Notes: generated by a model from the sequence alone, not told the origin. A DNA stretch of 64,000 bases from Ruegeria sp. TM1040 (GCF_000014065.1 NC_008044.1:953501-1017500); one strand, 5' to 3'; positions 16,347-26,340 are shown, counted from the first letter of the stretch. Translations and numbers: made by a program.

Positions 16347-17499
16347 AGGGCAGGCTGCTGCGCCGAAGGCTCAGTGCCTCGACCGCAGCAAGGGTGGTGA
16401 GCGCCGCCGAAATAAGCACACAGCCCATGATCCCGAGCGCTTGAAAGCCGATACCGCCGACAAAGGGCGCGGCAAAGACGCTGAGGTAGGTTGTGGTCGA
16501 ATAAAGACCCATGATCGCGCCGCGTTGGCGCACATCCAGCACGGTGAGCCGCGCCACAAGAAGATTCAAGCCAAAGTGCTGGAAGATCCCCCACAGGGCT
16601 GCCAGCGCCAGAAAGAGCATATAGCTGGCGCCCAACACGCCCATGGCGAGATAGACAAGGCTCAGCGCGAGGAAAACCGGCGTGGTGGCGCGGGCCATCC
16701 CGATACGGTCCAGAATCGGGTCGAGCAGCACCGCACCGCCAAACCCCAGTCCATAGATCAGTGGCAAAAGCCCAGCCTGACCGGTGCTCAGGCCAAGGCT
16801 TACCGTGGCGTGGGCACCGGTGTAGGAATAGGTGACATAGAAACTGAGCATCAGCCCGACCGAGGCAAAGATGCCGCGCGCCATGCCCGGCACTCGCAGC
16901 GCGCTGAGGGGGGAGCTGGCCGCGCCGCCCGGCTCATCCAGACGCGCAAGCGGGGCGCTTAGGGTCCAGATCAGCGCACAAAGCGCCGCCAAAGCGCCAT
17001 AAACAGCCCGCCAGCCCACAAGCTCTGCGCTCCATGCGGCGAGGCTTACGCCCAGGACCAGCGACAGGGTCCAGCCGGTGAGCACGGCCCCAACCACGCG
17101 GGCTTCGCGCCCCTTTGGGGCAATCACGGCGGCCATCGTGTAGATCGAGGGCAGCGCCGCGCCACCTGCAAGGCCGCAGAGCACTTGCGCCGCGATCAGT
17201 GCCGCTAGTGACGGGGCCAGCGCGCTGGCAACAAAGCCAAGGGTCAGCACCGCCAAGGCCATACGCAGCAGACGCCCCGCGCCGATGCGGTCGCCGATCG
17301 GGGCGATCAGCAGCGCCGCCGCTGCCACCCCAAGCCCATAGCCGCTCGAGGCCCAGAGCACCTGCGCCGGGCTGGCCGCGAGGTCGGCTCCGACGGTTTG
17401 CACCAGAGGCGACAGCAACAGCGCGTTGGTGCCCACGATGGCAATGGCGCACATCAGGGTGGCGATGGAGATCCAGAGCGGTGGGGCAGAAGAGGGCAT
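16300..17499 (-). CDS. MFS transporter
   Basis: A 399-residue major facilitator protein with about twelve membrane segments. The loop between segments 2 and 3 has the family pattern (GDRIGAGRLLRM). Length and layout match drug/arabinose-efflux-like MFS proteins; substrate unknown. It is divergent from an Lrp-family regulator whose start is about 90 bases away, so that regulator is a likely local controller. The 3' end overlaps the convergent small basic gene. Confidence 0.88.
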   Translation of the reverse strand: MPSSAPPLWISIATLMCAIAIVGTNALLLSPLVQTVGADLAASPAQVLWASSGYGLGVAAAALLIAPIGDRIGAGRLLRMALAVLTLGFVASALAPSLAALIAAQVLCGLAGGAALPSIYTMAAVIAPKGREARVVGAVLTGWTLSLVLGVSLAAWSAELVGWRAVYGALAALCALIWTLSAPLARLDEPGGAASSPLSALRVPGMARGIFASVGLMLSFYVTYSYTGAHATVSLGLSTGQAGLLPLIYGLGFGGAVLLDPILDRIGMARATTPVFLALSLVYLAMGVLGASYMLFLALAALWGIFQHFGLNLLVARLTVLDVRQRGAIMGLYSTTTYLSVFAAPFVGGIGFQALGIMGCVLISAALTTLAAVEALSLRRSSLPFTTDPAQPGAPDAPA

Positions 17500-17585
17500 G
17501 ACAGGTCTCGTGAGGGATTGAATTTCATTCGGCAGTTCGGCCTAATTGGTGAAACTCATTCTGTGAAGATATGAAAGGCCACGGT

Positions 17586-18110
17586 ATGGAAAAAACAGAG
17601 ACCATTCGGAGCTCCGCGCGGGCGAGCCGTGGTATTGATGCATTGGACCGAAGAATATTAGGTGCGCTCAGCCGGGATGCCACCCAATCCTATGCCACGA
17701 TCAGTGAACAGGTCGGGCTCTCGGCACCGGCGGTGCATGAACGTGTGAAACGTCTTCGGGCCTCTGGGGCGATCAAGGCCACCGTCGCACAGATCGACGG
17801 CGCGCAAGTGGGAAAGCCGATCCTCGCCTTTATCCATGTCGACACCATTGGCTGGGGTAAAACCCGCGAGATCATGGCGCTCGAAGAGTTTCCCGAGGTG
17901 GAGGAAATCCACTCCACCACCGGCAATACCTGTCTCATAATGAAGGTGCGTGTGGCCAGCCCACATGCGCTCGAGGGGCTCTTGTTCAAGATCTACGATA
18001 TCGAAGGCGTGCGTGGCACCAGCACGTATCTGACGCTTTCGACGGTGCTTGAACGCTCTGCGCAAGCGGATGTCACCGCCGATCTTGAAAGTGTCAGCTA
18101 CCCGCGCTGA
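17586..18110 (+). CDS. Lrp/AsnC-family transcriptional regulator
   Basis: A 174-residue Lrp/AsnC regulator. The N-terminal winged helix-turn-helix covers about residues 17-75 (LDRRILGALSRDA through LSAPAVHERVKRLRASGAI), and the C-terminal RAM ligand-binding domain covers 80-165 with the usual GNTCLIMKVRV strand. The start is taken at the second ATG, which has AAAGG at proper distance; an ATG 15 bases upstream is possible. It is divergent from the MFS transporter, which it may regulate in response to an amino acid. It converges with dcd, leaving only seven bases between stops. Confidence 0.9.
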   Translation: MEKTETIRSSARASRGIDALDRRILGALSRDATQSYATISEQVGLSAPAVHERVKRLRASGAIKATVAQIDGAQVGKPILAFIHVDTIGWGKTREIMALEEFPEVEEIHSTTGNTCLIMKVRVASPHALEGLLFKIYDIEGVRGTSTYLTLSTVLERSAQADVTADLESVSYPR

Positions 18111-18117
18111 CCCATTG

Positions 18118-19197
18118 TCAGCTGGGGCTGCGGAAATGTTTCGAGAGTTTCAGCCCCTGGCCCTGATAGTTTGAGGCAATCCCCGCGCCATAGAGCTGCT
18201 CTGGCAGCTCGGCCATGCGCTCATAGACCAGACGGCCCACCACCTGCCCGTGTTCGAGCACAAAAGGCGCCTCGTGACAGCGCACCTCCAGCACGCCGCG
18301 AGAGCCAGCCCCACCGGCCGCGGCATGGCCAAAACCGGGATCAAAAAAGCCCGCGTAATGCACGCGAAACTCGCCCACCATTGCAAGGTAGGGCGCCATC
18401 TCAGCCGCGTATTCGGGCGGGATATGCACCGCCTCGCGGCTCACGAGGATGTAGAACGCACCCGGATCAAGGATGATCCGGCCCTTGTCGCTGCGCACTT
18501 CCTCCCAATAGTCGCGAGGATCATAAGCGGAGATCCGGTCGAGGTCGATCACGCCGGTGTGCGGTTTGGCGCGGTAGCCCACCAGATCGGTGCCGGGCAG
18601 GCGCAGATCGACAGAAAAGCCAAGCCCATCCTCGATCACGGCCTCGCCATCCACCAGTGGGGTCTTTGCGTGGAGATCCGCGAGCGCCGCGTCATCCAGC
18701 ACGGATTGCCCGTCGCGAAAGCGGATCTGATTGAGCCGCATGCCGGGGCGGGCCAGCACAGAAAAAGAGCGCGGGCAGATCTCGGCATAAAGCGGGCCAG
18801 TGTAACCGGCGCGGATGCGGTCGAACTCCTCCCCCCCATCGGTGATGGTCCGGGTCAGCAGGTCGAGCCGCCCGGTGGAGCTTTTGGCATTGGCTACGGC
18901 GCTTACTGTATCGGGCAGGTCGAGTGCTTCCATCAGCGGCACCACATAGACGCAGCCTTTTTCCAACACGGCACCTTCGCTGAGGTCGATGCGGTGCATC
19001 TCAAACTCTTCGAGGCGCTCGGCCACGGTGCGCCCTTGGCCCGCAAGGAATGACGCGCGCACGCGATAGGCGACCTTGCCCAGACGGAGGTCAAGGCTTG
19101 CGGGCTGGATCTGACCTTCGCTCAGCGGCGCGTCGATTTTGATGTCTGCACGCGCGAGCATGGTTTCGATCGTCTGGCTGGGCAAAACACCGGTCAT
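18118..19197 (-). CDS. dcd: dCTP deaminase, double-domain form
   Basis: A 359-residue 2'-deoxycytidine 5'-triphosphate deaminase supplying dUTP for thymidylate synthesis. The family-typical GQIQPASLDLRLG is near the N-terminus and SSTGRLDLLTRT lies in the first domain; the second half repeats the fold (HYAGFFDPGFGH, EVRCHEAPFVLEHGQ). Classical Dcd has about 190 residues; the roughly 360-residue fused form is common in alphaproteobacteria. The chosen ATG (MTGVLPSQTI) has AGGGAA upstream, better than the longer frame. Confidence 0.92.
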   Translation of the reverse strand: MTGVLPSQTIETMLARADIKIDAPLSEGQIQPASLDLRLGKVAYRVRASFLAGQGRTVAERLEEFEMHRIDLSEGAVLEKGCVYVVPLMEALDLPDTVSAVANAKSSTGRLDLLTRTITDGGEEFDRIRAGYTGPLYAEICPRSFSVLARPGMRLNQIRFRDGQSVLDDAALADLHAKTPLVDGEAVIEDGLGFSVDLRLPGTDLVGYRAKPHTGVIDLDRISAYDPRDYWEEVRSDKGRIILDPGAFYILVSREAVHIPPEYAAEMAPYLAMVGEFRVHYAGFFDPGFGHAAAGGAGSRGVLEVRCHEAPFVLEHGQVVGRLVYERMAELPEQLYGAGIASNYQGQGLKLSKHFRSPS

Positions 19198-19325
19198 AGC
19201 TGCGGTTCCCTGATGGCGTCCCTGTCCCGAGGGATGCTGACGCATATTCTGTCATGCCACAATACGCAGAATGCGCGTTGCGAATTCTTTTGGAAAACCA
19301 ACGGCAAAGCAGGCGGCGGATACAC

Positions 19326-19357
19326 AAACGCCCGAGCGTTTGACCGCTCGGGCGTTT
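19326..19357 (-). terminator. Terminator downstream of tRNA-Pro
   Basis: An 11-bp stem (ACGCCCGAGCG with CGCTCGGGCGT, six-base loop) lies just 3' of tRNA-Pro on the minus strand, followed on that strand by TTTGTG. The plus side also has TTTT, so it may work both ways. Confidence 0.85.
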
Positions 19358-19362
19358 TGTTA

Positions 19363-19439
19363 TGGTCGGGCTAGCAGGACTCGAACCTGCGACCTTCCGT
19401 CCCCCAGACGGACGCGCTACCAGGCTGCGCCATAGCCCG
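19363..19439 (-). tRNA. tRNA-Pro (anticodon GGG)
   Basis: A 77-base tRNA with encoded CCA. The acceptor stem pairs CGGGCTA with TAGCCCG. The anticodon arm is TCCGT-CTGGGGG-ACGGA, giving anticodon GGG. The T arm is GCAGG-TTCGAGT-CCTGC. It lies between the MerR gene and dcd on the same strand, with a terminator after it. Confidence 0.97.
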
Positions 19440-19540
19440 TTGTGGGAGCTTTCTACTGCTTTTTGCGGCAGGGGCAAGAGGCGAAATTTATTTTTTCTCG
19501 CTTTTTCAATGCGCCTCTCATTGGACCCAATGCTCCCCGA

Positions 19541-22021
19541 TCAGTGCCGGGAGGCGATCTCGCGCAAAGCGGTTGCAATCTCGCGCAACGCGCCTTGTTG
19601 CGCTGCCGTCAGTGTACCGAGGCGCGAGAGGCGCTGAAGAGGTCCGGCGGCAAAGCTGCCCTCAGGGGTGTCGGAAACCTCGATCACCCGCGGGCGCGGC
19701 GACTCCGCTGTGGGCGTCGAGTCAGCCGCCAAAGGTGTGCGCTCTGTCTCTGGGAACTGATCCAGGGCTGCGGCGTCTTCGGCCTCATCTGTGACCGGGG
19801 CAGCGGCGTCACGTTCTTCGGCGGTCTCCGCATTGTCCTCAAAGGGGCCTGCATCAGGCGCGGACTGCGGGTCTGCCTCTGGTGCGGCCTCGGCTGCGGT
19901 GTCCGTCATCGCATCGGTCACATCCAATGCGGGGGCGGGATCCTGATCCGAGGTTTCGGTATGCGAATCGGACGCCTCGACCTCGGCGTGAGGCATCTCA
20001 GACGCGGGTTCTTCTACTGCGGACACATCGCTATCGTCCGCGCCCGTGATGTCGACATCTGAGGGAGCGGATTCGGTGGTCTCAGCCACGGGAGCGGTGG
20101 CCTCTGCCAGGGCGCTGGCCATCTGCGCTGCCGGATCGGCGTTTGTTTCCTCTATGGCCGCCAAGTCCGAAGACACTGGCTCGTCGGAGACAGGTTGAAC
20201 AGGCGCGGGTTCGTCGGCGGGCGGGTGTTGAGAGCCCGGCGAGTCGAATGCGGGCGCGTCCAGTGCGGGCTCAGAACTGGGGTCGTCCGAGGCAAGAGAT
20301 TGGATCGCCGTCTCGTCGACGCCTGCACTGCCCTCAATGGGTTGCAAGGCCTCGGGGGTTTCAGTCACAGAATCAGATGCTTGAACCGTATCGGGTTCTT
20401 GCGTCGTCCCGGCGAAGAGAGCATCTGGCGCTGACGCCTGAGCCGCCATCTGCTGCGGTGCTTCTCCTGTAAAAGAGACCTCGGTTGAAATCTGGTCAGA
20501 CGTAAGGTTGGCGGGGCGCGCGTCTGCAACCGGCGCGGTTGATCCCTTAGAAACAGCCTCTGTCGACTCCGCATCGGTTGCAGATCCGTGAACTGTCTCC
20601 GCCTGATCCGCGACGGGATCGCCTGCGAGATCGTCCGCAGGTGCATCCGCAACCGGTGCCTCTGCAACCAGATCCTCGGCAGGGGGCGTCCCGACAGGCG
20701 GCGCGGACATCTGTGACTCTTGTTGCGCCAGTGGATCAGGCTGCGCCGGGGCGGGCTGAGTTGGGTTAGGCGCAGGCGGATCGGAGGCAACAGCTGCGCT
20801 GTCGGACGCCGGTGCTTGCCCGGCGTTTTGCGCATCTGCGGCTGCGGCAAAGAAATCCTGCTGGTCGGAATTCGATGCCGAAGAGGGGGCAACAGTGGCA
20901 GAGGAAGGTGTTGTGGCCGCACGCACGGCCTGGGCCTGTGAGGCCATATCCCGTTGCGGTGCGGCGGCATTTGGAAGGTCCATGGGCATCGCCATTTGAC
21001 CTGCGGATGTCTGCGGCGTCTGCGCGCCGCCCACATGGGCGCGCGCGTGATCGCCTTCCTGTGGCGCACTATCCTCAGCAGCGCCTTCCGGTGTGGAAGG
21101 GCTGCGCACGGCTGGCGCAGTATCGCTGGTGGGGGCAAACTCACTCGGTGTTTGGTGCAAAGATGCGGCGGCGGCCTCCGAGGGGGCAGCGGAGGAAGCA
21201 GGAGCGGCAGGCGGCGTTTGCGCGGGCGGCGTGGCTGGTCCTGCGTCAGCGGGCGCAGGCGACGGCGCGGCAGGCGGTACAGAAGGCGGTGTGCCCAGTG
21301 GGGCCGCGTCCGCGTCCTGACCAGCGCCAGCCTCCGCCCCCAGTGAAGGGGATGCCGCAGGAGGAGTCGTAGGCTGGGACGGGGTCTCGGTGGACGCCGG
21401 GCTCTCGGCAGGCCCCGAGGAAGCTACGTTCTCCGCCGGGGCAGATGTTGCCGCGCTGGATGCATTTGCAGAGGCGGCTGCGGGTGTCTGGCCCTGAGGC
21501 GGGGCCATGCTGTCGCCCGGCGCAACGGGGGGCGTAGCCGCTGCAGGCGTCACGGGAGCGGTCGGCGCGGGCGGGGTTGCGGGGTAGGGCGGTGGCGGTG
21601 GCGGAGCCGCTTTGCGCTCCGATTGCTCTTCGGCGCCGGGGGGATCGCGGTCTACCAGCGGGGCCTTGGGCTTTTCGACCTCAGATGGCTCAACCCATTT
21701 GCTCGCTGGTTTGGCCTCAATCGCTGATTCGTCCTCTTGGTCGCCGTCGAGCGGCTTGGAGAGCGACTGCACATGCTGGATGCCCTCTTCGCGCAACAGG
21801 GCTTGTGCCTCTTTGATCGACAGACCTTCTTCGTGCAGGAGGTGCTGAATACCGCCCAGAAGCAACATATCCGTTGGGCGATAGTAGCGCCGTCCACCGG
21901 CGCGTTTGACGGGTTTGACCTGCGTGAACTTACTTTCCCAGAACCGCAGCACATGCGCCGGTACATCCAGCCATTCTGCTACCTCGCTGATGGTGCGAAA
22001 GGCGTCAGGGGACTTGGACAT
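19541..22021 (-). CDS. MerR-family regulator with giant disordered tail
   Basis: An 826-residue protein. Residues about 1-80 form a MerR-type winged helix ([20 protein letters not shown], then [17 protein letters not shown]), followed by a dimerisation-like helix ([13 protein letters not shown]). From about 130 to 790 the sequence is low-complexity Ala, Pro, Ser, Thr, Asp and Glu with very few Lys or aromatic residues, so it should be disordered and strongly acidic. The last 30 residues are structured again ([20 protein letters not shown]). Relatives next to ihfA are normally far shorter. The frame is intact over 2.4 kb. It is the last protein gene of the yceD-to-merR block, 100 bases after ihfA. 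Target genes are unknown. Confidence 0.88.
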   Translation of the reverse strand: MSKSPDAFRTISEVAEWLDVPAHVLRFWESKFTQVKPVKRAGGRRYYRPTDMLLLGGIQHLLHEEGLSIKEAQALLREEGIQHVQSLSKPLDGDQEDESAIEAKPASKWVEPSEVEKPKAPLVDRDPPGAEEQSERKAAPPPPPPYPATPPAPTAPVTPAAATPPVAPGDSMAPPQGQTPAAASANASSAATSAPAENVASSGPAESPASTETPSQPTTPPAASPSLGAEAGAGQDADAAPLGTPPSVPPAAPSPAPADAGPATPPAQTPPAAPASSAAPSEAAAASLHQTPSEFAPTSDTAPAVRSPSTPEGAAEDSAPQEGDHARAHVGGAQTPQTSAGQMAMPMDLPNAAAPQRDMASQAQAVRAATTPSSATVAPSSASNSDQQDFFAAAADAQNAGQAPASDSAAVASDPPAPNPTQPAPAQPDPLAQQESQMSAPPVGTPPAEDLVAEAPVADAPADDLAGDPVADQAETVHGSATDAESTEAVSKGSTAPVADARPANLTSDQISTEVSFTGEAPQQMAAQASAPDALFAGTTQEPDTVQASDSVTETPEALQPIEGSAGVDETAIQSLASDDPSSEPALDAPAFDSPGSQHPPADEPAPVQPVSDEPVSSDLAAIEETNADPAAQMASALAEATAPVAETTESAPSDVDITGADDSDVSAVEEPASEMPHAEVEASDSHTETSDQDPAPALDVTDAMTDTAAEAAPEADPQSAPDAGPFEDNAETAEERDAAAPVTDEAEDAAALDQFPETERTPLAADSTPTAESPRPRVIEVSDTPEGSFAAGPLQRLSRLGTLTAAQQGALREIATALREIASRH

Positions 22022-22122
22022 GGGGCGACCCTTTATTGGCTGCGGCGCATCGGTCTTGCGCATATGGGTATGGCCCCGCAAACGGGGGCCGGTGCTTCAT
22101 TTGGTATGATCGGCGAAGACGG

Positions 22123-22425
22123 TTAACTTTTGTTGCCGTCCGCGACGCGATCTTTCATCAGGTGCGAAGGGCGGAAGGTCAGCACACGGCGGGGCTGGAT
22201 CGGCACTTCTTCACCGGTTTTGGGATTGCGTCCGACACGGGCGGATTTATCGCGCACGCTGAAGGTTCCAAAAGAGGAGATCTTTACCTGTTCGCCGCGC
22301 ACCAAAGCGTCCGACATGTGCTGAAGCATGCTCTCGACGAGCTGCGCGCTTTCGTTGCGTGACAGACCAACTTCGCGAAACACCGCCTCGCTCAGATCCA
22401 TTCTCGTAATCGTTTTTTCAGTCAT
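22123..22425 (-). CDS. ihfA: Integration host factor alpha subunit
   Basis: A 100-residue HU/IHF-family DNA-bending protein, the alpha partner of the IHF heterodimer. The DNA-intercalating arm [12 protein letters not shown] with its proline, and ISSFGTF before it, are diagnostic; [18 protein letters not shown] marks the alpha subunit. GGGG precedes the second in-frame ATG at usable distance, so that start is chosen over the one six bases upstream. It lies between fabH and the MerR gene, a conserved arrangement. Confidence 0.96.
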   Translation of the reverse strand: MTEKTITRMDLSEAVFREVGLSRNESAQLVESMLQHMSDALVRGEQVKISSFGTFSVRDKSARVGRNPKTGEEVPIQPRRVLTFRPSHLMKDRVADGNKS

Positions 22426-22512
22426 AGCCATCCCCGTTGTTTCTCAAAACAATAGGAGGTCAGGAATTTCCCTGTCAATATCAATGAATTGGAAGGTGCG
22501 GTTTCCCCCGCA

Positions 22513-23484
22513 TTACCACCGCAAAACCACAGCACCCCACGCCAGACCGCCACCAATGGCCTCGGTAACGATGAGATCGCCGGGTTTGATCTGGCCGCGC
22601 TCAACCCCGACGGACAGGGCCAGCGGGATGGAGGCAGCGGAGGTGTTCCCGTGATCCTGAACGGTCACGACCACCTTGTCCATGGGCAGGCCCATTTTCT
22701 TGGCGGTGCCCTGAATGATGCGGATGTTGGCCTGATGGGGGACGATCCAATCCACCTCGTCGGTGCTGGCACCGGCGCGCTCCAGAGCCGTATGGGCTGT
22801 GGAGGCGAGTTTTTCGACTGCGTGGCGGAAGACCTGGTTGCCCTGCATGCGCAGATAGCCCGTCGATTGGGTCGACACGCCACCATCGACATAGAGCAAG
22901 TCCTTGTAACGACCGTCAGAATTCAGATCCGTCGCCAGAATGCCGCGATCCTTGGAGGTGCCTTCGCCCTCCTGCGCCTCCAGCAGAAGCGCGCCCGCGC
23001 CGTCTCCAAAAAGCACGCAGGTCGAACGATCCGTCCAGTCCATGATGCGCGAAAACGTCTCGGCACCAATGACCAGAACGCGATCGGCCTGACCAGAGGC
23101 AATCAGCGCGTTGGCGTTTGAGAGCGCATAGACAAAGCCCGCGCACACCGCCTGCACATCAAAGGCAAACCCCTTGGTCATGCCAAGCTGCGATTGCACC
23201 ATGGTTGCGGCGGAGGGAAAGGTCAGATCTGCCGTCGATGTGGCCAGAACAATGGCGTCGACATCATCTGCGCTGCGTCCTGCGGATTTGAGCGCGGCCT
23301 CGGCGGCACGAGTGGCCATGTGCGAGGTGGTTTCCCCTTCGGCGGCGAAATGGCGGCGTTCGATCCCGGAACGCGAGCGAATCCATTCGTCAGAGGTATC
23401 CAGCGTAGCCTCGAATTCAGCGTTCTCTACAATGCGGTCTGGGAGGTAGTGCCCTGCGCCAATCACAACTGCGCGTCGCGTCAT
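22513..23484 (-). CDS. fabH: Beta-ketoacyl-ACP synthase III
   Basis: A 323-residue KAS III that starts fatty-acid synthesis by condensing acetyl-CoA with malonyl-ACP. The catalytic triad is present: C114 in VQAVCAGF, His in HQANIRI near 250, and Asn in DHGNTSAAS near 280. It lies 15 bases after plsX on the same strand, as in many bacteria, so both are probably co-transcribed. Confidence 0.97.
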   Translation of the reverse strand: MTRRAVVIGAGHYLPDRIVENAEFEATLDTSDEWIRSRSGIERRHFAAEGETTSHMATRAAEAALKSAGRSADDVDAIVLATSTADLTFPSAATMVQSQLGMTKGFAFDVQAVCAGFVYALSNANALIASGQADRVLVIGAETFSRIMDWTDRSTCVLFGDGAGALLLEAQEGEGTSKDRGILATDLNSDGRYKDLLYVDGGVSTQSTGYLRMQGNQVFRHAVEKLASTAHTALERAGASTDEVDWIVPHQANIRIIQGTAKKMGLPMDKVVVTVQDHGNTSAASIPLALSVGVERGQIKPGDLIVTEAIGGGLAWGAVVLRW

Positions 23485-23499
23485 TCGTTTGCCTGCCTT

Positions 23500-24627
23500 C
23501 TAGTTCGTGCTCCCGGTCTCAGAATCGCCGGGTGCGTCCGCGTCTGCGGACGTTGCGTCATCTTGGGCAAGCTCTACGGCGGATGCAACCCGGGCTGCAA
23601 GCTTTTCCGCAAATCCTTGTTCTGCAAGAAGAAACGCAAGTTTCACGGCAGCCGAAACGCCCGTGGCATCGGCGCCGCCATGAGATTTCACAACGGTGCC
23701 ATTGAGGCCGAGGAAAACGCCACCATTGACCCGGCGCGGGTCGATCCGTTTGGCAAGGCGGGACAGCGAGGTATAGGCCAAGAGGGCCGCCAGACGGGAT
23801 AGGATAGAATATTCAAAGGCTTCGCGGATCGCCGAGCGCAACAGGCTGGCGGTGCCTTCGCCGGTTTTGATCGCGACATTGCCGGTAAAGCCGTCGGTGA
23901 CGATCACATCGGCGATGTCTCCGGGGATGTCGCTGCCCTCGACAAAGCCGACGAATTCGAAATTCGCCTTCTCTGCGTTCTGAGAGATCAGCGCGTAGGC
24001 TTCCTTGAGTTCCGCGCGGCCCTTGTGTTCCTCGGTCCCGACGTTCAACAGCCCCACACGCGGGCAGGGCAGATCCATCGAGTTTCGGATGTAGGAGGTG
24101 CCCATCAGGGCGTATTGCAACAGATCCTCTGCATCGGCGCGCACATCGGCGCCCACGTCGAGCATGACGTTAAACCCTTGTGGGTTACGCGAGGGCCAGA
24201 GAATCGCAATGGCCGGGCGATTGACCCCGGGCAGCTTGCGCAGGCGCAGCATCGACAGCGCCATCAAGGCGCCGGTGTTACCGCAGGAGACAACGCCATC
24301 AGCCTCGCCAGAGCGCACGGATTCAAGGGCCGACCACATCGAGGTGCCCTTGCCGTTGCGCATGACTTGGCTTGGCTTGTCTTCCATCGTGACCACATCG
24401 CGTGCGTCACGAATCTCCACGCGGCCCTTCAGGGTTTTCCTGCGGGCCACAAGGGGTTCTAACTCTTCAGCGGGACCATGCAGCAGGAACCCGATATCGG
24501 GGTTCTTGCTCGCGGATTTGGCGATGCCTGCGACCACAACGGCCGGGCCGGCATCGCCACCCATGGCGTCCACCGAAATCACGGTGCGGCGGGCATCTGC
24601 CTGCGATGGAGCGGTGTTACCCGTCAT
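23500..24627 (-). CDS. plsX: Phosphate acyltransferase PlsX
   Basis: A 375-residue enzyme that converts acyl-ACP to acyl-phosphate at the start of phospholipid synthesis. Recognised from VISVDAMGGDAGP near residue 16, SCGNTGALMA, and DGFTGNVAIKTGEG in the C-terminal half. It sits between rpmF and fabH in the standard order. The tail after residue 350 is acidic and variable. Confidence 0.96.
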   Translation of the reverse strand: MTGNTAPSQADARRTVISVDAMGGDAGPAVVVAGIAKSASKNPDIGFLLHGPAEELEPLVARRKTLKGRVEIRDARDVVTMEDKPSQVMRNGKGTSMWSALESVRSGEADGVVSCGNTGALMALSMLRLRKLPGVNRPAIAILWPSRNPQGFNVMLDVGADVRADAEDLLQYALMGTSYIRNSMDLPCPRVGLLNVGTEEHKGRAELKEAYALISQNAEKANFEFVGFVEGSDIPGDIADVIVTDGFTGNVAIKTGEGTASLLRSAIREAFEYSILSRLAALLAYTSLSRLAKRIDPRRVNGGVFLGLNGTVVKSHGGADATGVSAAVKLAFLLAEQGFAEKLAARVASAVELAQDDATSADADAPGDSETGSTN

Positions 24628-24668
24628 ACGACTGCGTGCCTGCCTGGCATACGTGATCCCGTTTCGAC

Positions 24669-24875
24669 TCAGGCCGCGTCTTCGTCCAGGTCGATCTCGT
24701 CGGCCTGTGCTACGATCTCTTTGTCGTCATAGTGGCCGCAGGAGGGGCACACGTGGTGGGGACGACGCAGCTCACCGCAGTTGGAGCATTCGTTCGGGTT
24801 TGCAGCAACCAGAGCATCGTGCGCGCGGCGGTTGTTGCGGCGCGATTTGGATACTTTGTTCTGTTGGACAGCCAT
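24669..24875 (-). CDS. rpmF: Ribosomal protein bL32
   Basis: A 68-residue large-subunit protein starting [20 protein letters not shown]. It keeps all four zinc-ribbon cysteines (C30, C33, C43, C46). The acidic C-terminal extension is typical of alphaproteobacteria. It precedes plsX, with 41 bases between. Confidence 0.97.
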   Translation of the reverse strand: MAVQQNKVSKSRRNNRRAHDALVAANPNECSNCGELRRPHHVCPSCGHYDDKEIVAQADEIDLDEDAA

Positions 24876-25165
24876 GTCTCAACCTTTGTCTAACTAGGGC
24901 CATCAAGCAGCAGAGCCGTCAGGCGCGTTTCATGTTTCCGTGTCAATCGGTGTGACGTCCGGTGTGACCGTGCGTGTAGGCCGCAGTCGCTCCGATGTCC
25001 AACCAAAAATTCCGATGAGCGCGCGAAAATACTGCGAATCTGCGTTTGCGCAAGCGATTTCTTCGTGCTCAGTGGTCGTCAATGCCAGCCTGCCCCCGAG
25101 TCGAGAAAAAATTCTGCCTCTTTCGGGGGGCGCATGCCTCTGTGCAGAGGCGGCGCGGCTGGACC
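24876..25165. other. Gap between yceD and rpmF
   Basis: A 290-base gap in an otherwise compact operon, with no supportable gene. A 16-base palindrome (GCCTCTGTGCAGAGGC at 25136-25151) lies just after the yceD stop without a T run. A separate rpmF promoter in this gap is plausible but I could not fix one. Confidence 0.4.
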
Positions 25166-25714
25166 TCAGGAGTCCTTGTCGCCGGGTTTCAGCAAATCTG
25201 CAAGCCCGGCAAAGGGGCGGGTGTCCTCATCCGTCATCGGCGCTGTGCCGGGTTCGGCGTGAATGTGCTGGCCCAGTTCGGCGCCTTCCTTGCGCGGATA
25301 TTGCGGCAGATGGAGCGCCACGCTTTCGAGCATCACGTCATAGGGAGAGATGAATTCGCCCAGCTCGTCGATATTGTCGTCATCGCTCATCTCGACCTCT
25401 GCTTCGTCGGGAATGGCGATCTCTGCGAGAAACAGGCGCTCCACATCGGTGTCGATGCGGGTGGTGACGGGGTCGAGCGTGACCACGCACGGCTGCGTTA
25501 CCGTAAAGCCGAGTTTGCCCTTCAAAACCCAGTCACGCTTGCCGCGCGCCTTGATCTCGCCCTCGAACCGCAGCTTGCGCAGGGCATCGACGCCGAGTGC
25601 GCTGGCGATCCCGACCAGGGCTTTGGCCTCTGGCGTCAGCGTGAATCGCGTCGGGCGATTCTGGGGCAGATCGGCAACCCGCAGGGCGGCGGTCTCAGAG
25701 GGGGTGGAACTCAC
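25166..25714 (-). CDS. yceD: YceD/DUF177 family protein
   Basis: A 182-residue DUF177 protein, known to be linked with rpmF across bacteria and implicated in 23S rRNA accumulation. Typical segments are FEGEIKARGKRDWVLKGKL and the strand TQPCVVTLDPV; the C-terminal acidic part with LPQYPRKEGAE replaces the Cys motif seen in other lineages. It heads the rpmF-plsX-fabH-ihfA block and is divergent from bamE across 86 bases. Confidence 0.9.
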   Translation of the reverse strand: MSSTPSETAALRVADLPQNRPTRFTLTPEAKALVGIASALGVDALRKLRFEGEIKARGKRDWVLKGKLGFTVTQPCVVTLDPVTTRIDTDVERLFLAEIAIPDEAEVEMSDDDNIDELGEFISPYDVMLESVALHLPQYPRKEGAELGQHIHAEPGTAPMTDEDTRPFAGLADLLKPGDKDS

Positions 25715-25800
25715 GAGCGTACTTTCATTTCTTGAACCATTAGCTCGAGTTAGGTAATCGGGACTTCAGTCTTTATCAACCCGAACCGCAGGGGAAGCGC

Positions 25801-26268
25801 ATGATTGCAAGTCCGAAGACCGTAAAATCCGCAATGCGGAGCGCGCTTCTCGTTGGGGTGTTGGTGGCGGTCACCGCCTGCACGGCCCAATACCGCAAGC
25901 ATGGCTGGGTCCCCGGACCTGATCTTCTCAACGAAGTTGTGGTCGGTGTCGACACGCGTGATTCGGTTTCAGAGACCATCGGCGAGCCCACCATCGACTC
26001 GCTGGTGGACGACAGCGGCTATTATTATGTCAGCTCGCGCATCAAACGCTTTGGCCCCAAAGAGCCGGAGGTTGTCTCGCGCGATCTCGTGGCGATCACC
26101 TTTGATGGGCGCGGCGTTGTCGACAGCGTGCAGCGCTACACACTGGCGGATGGACGCGCCGTCCCGCTCGAGCGCCGCGTCACCGACTCGAATCTCGAGG
26201 ACAAGACGTTCCTGCGCCAGTTGATCGGCAACCTTGGCAACTTCAACCCAAGCAGCTTCCTGCAATAA
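25801..26268 (+). CDS. bamE: Outer membrane assembly lipoprotein BamE
   Basis: A 155-residue lipoprotein of the BAM complex that inserts outer-membrane proteins. The signal peptide ends in the lipobox VTAC (C27). The SmpA/OmlA fold covers about 45-110 (VVVGVDTRDSVSETIGEPT, then YYYVSSRIKRFG). The extension after 115 is common in alphaproteobacteria. Single gene, divergent from yceD. Confidence 0.93.
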   Translation: MIASPKTVKSAMRSALLVGVLVAVTACTAQYRKHGWVPGPDLLNEVVVGVDTRDSVSETIGEPTIDSLVDDSGYYYVSSRIKRFGPKEPEVVSRDLVAITFDGRGVVDSVQRYTLADGRAVPLERRVTDSNLEDKTFLRQLIGNLGNFNPSSFLQ

Positions 26269-26314
26269 CGTCGGTAGCGGTCGCTCCGAGGAGCGGCTAG
26301 CAGTCTAAAAGTGG

Positions 26315-26340
26315 CCCGGGGGATGAATTCGTCACCCGGG
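26315..26340. repeat. Imperfect palindrome after bamE
   Basis: CCCGGG at each end frames a near-symmetric centre around GAATTC, 47 bases after bamE. It could be part of a terminator (TTTT follows about 10 bases later) or a binding site. Confidence 0.3.

Noticed and set aside
18250-19053. Plus-strand frame opposite dcd
   Set aside because: Antisense shadow; the dCTP deaminase motifs lie on the minus strand in both domains.
19541-22021. MerR gene as a frameshift fusion with a neighbouring gene
   Set aside because: The tail has no similarity to a second folded domain until the last 30 residues, which look like the normal family C-terminus; the frame is continuous.
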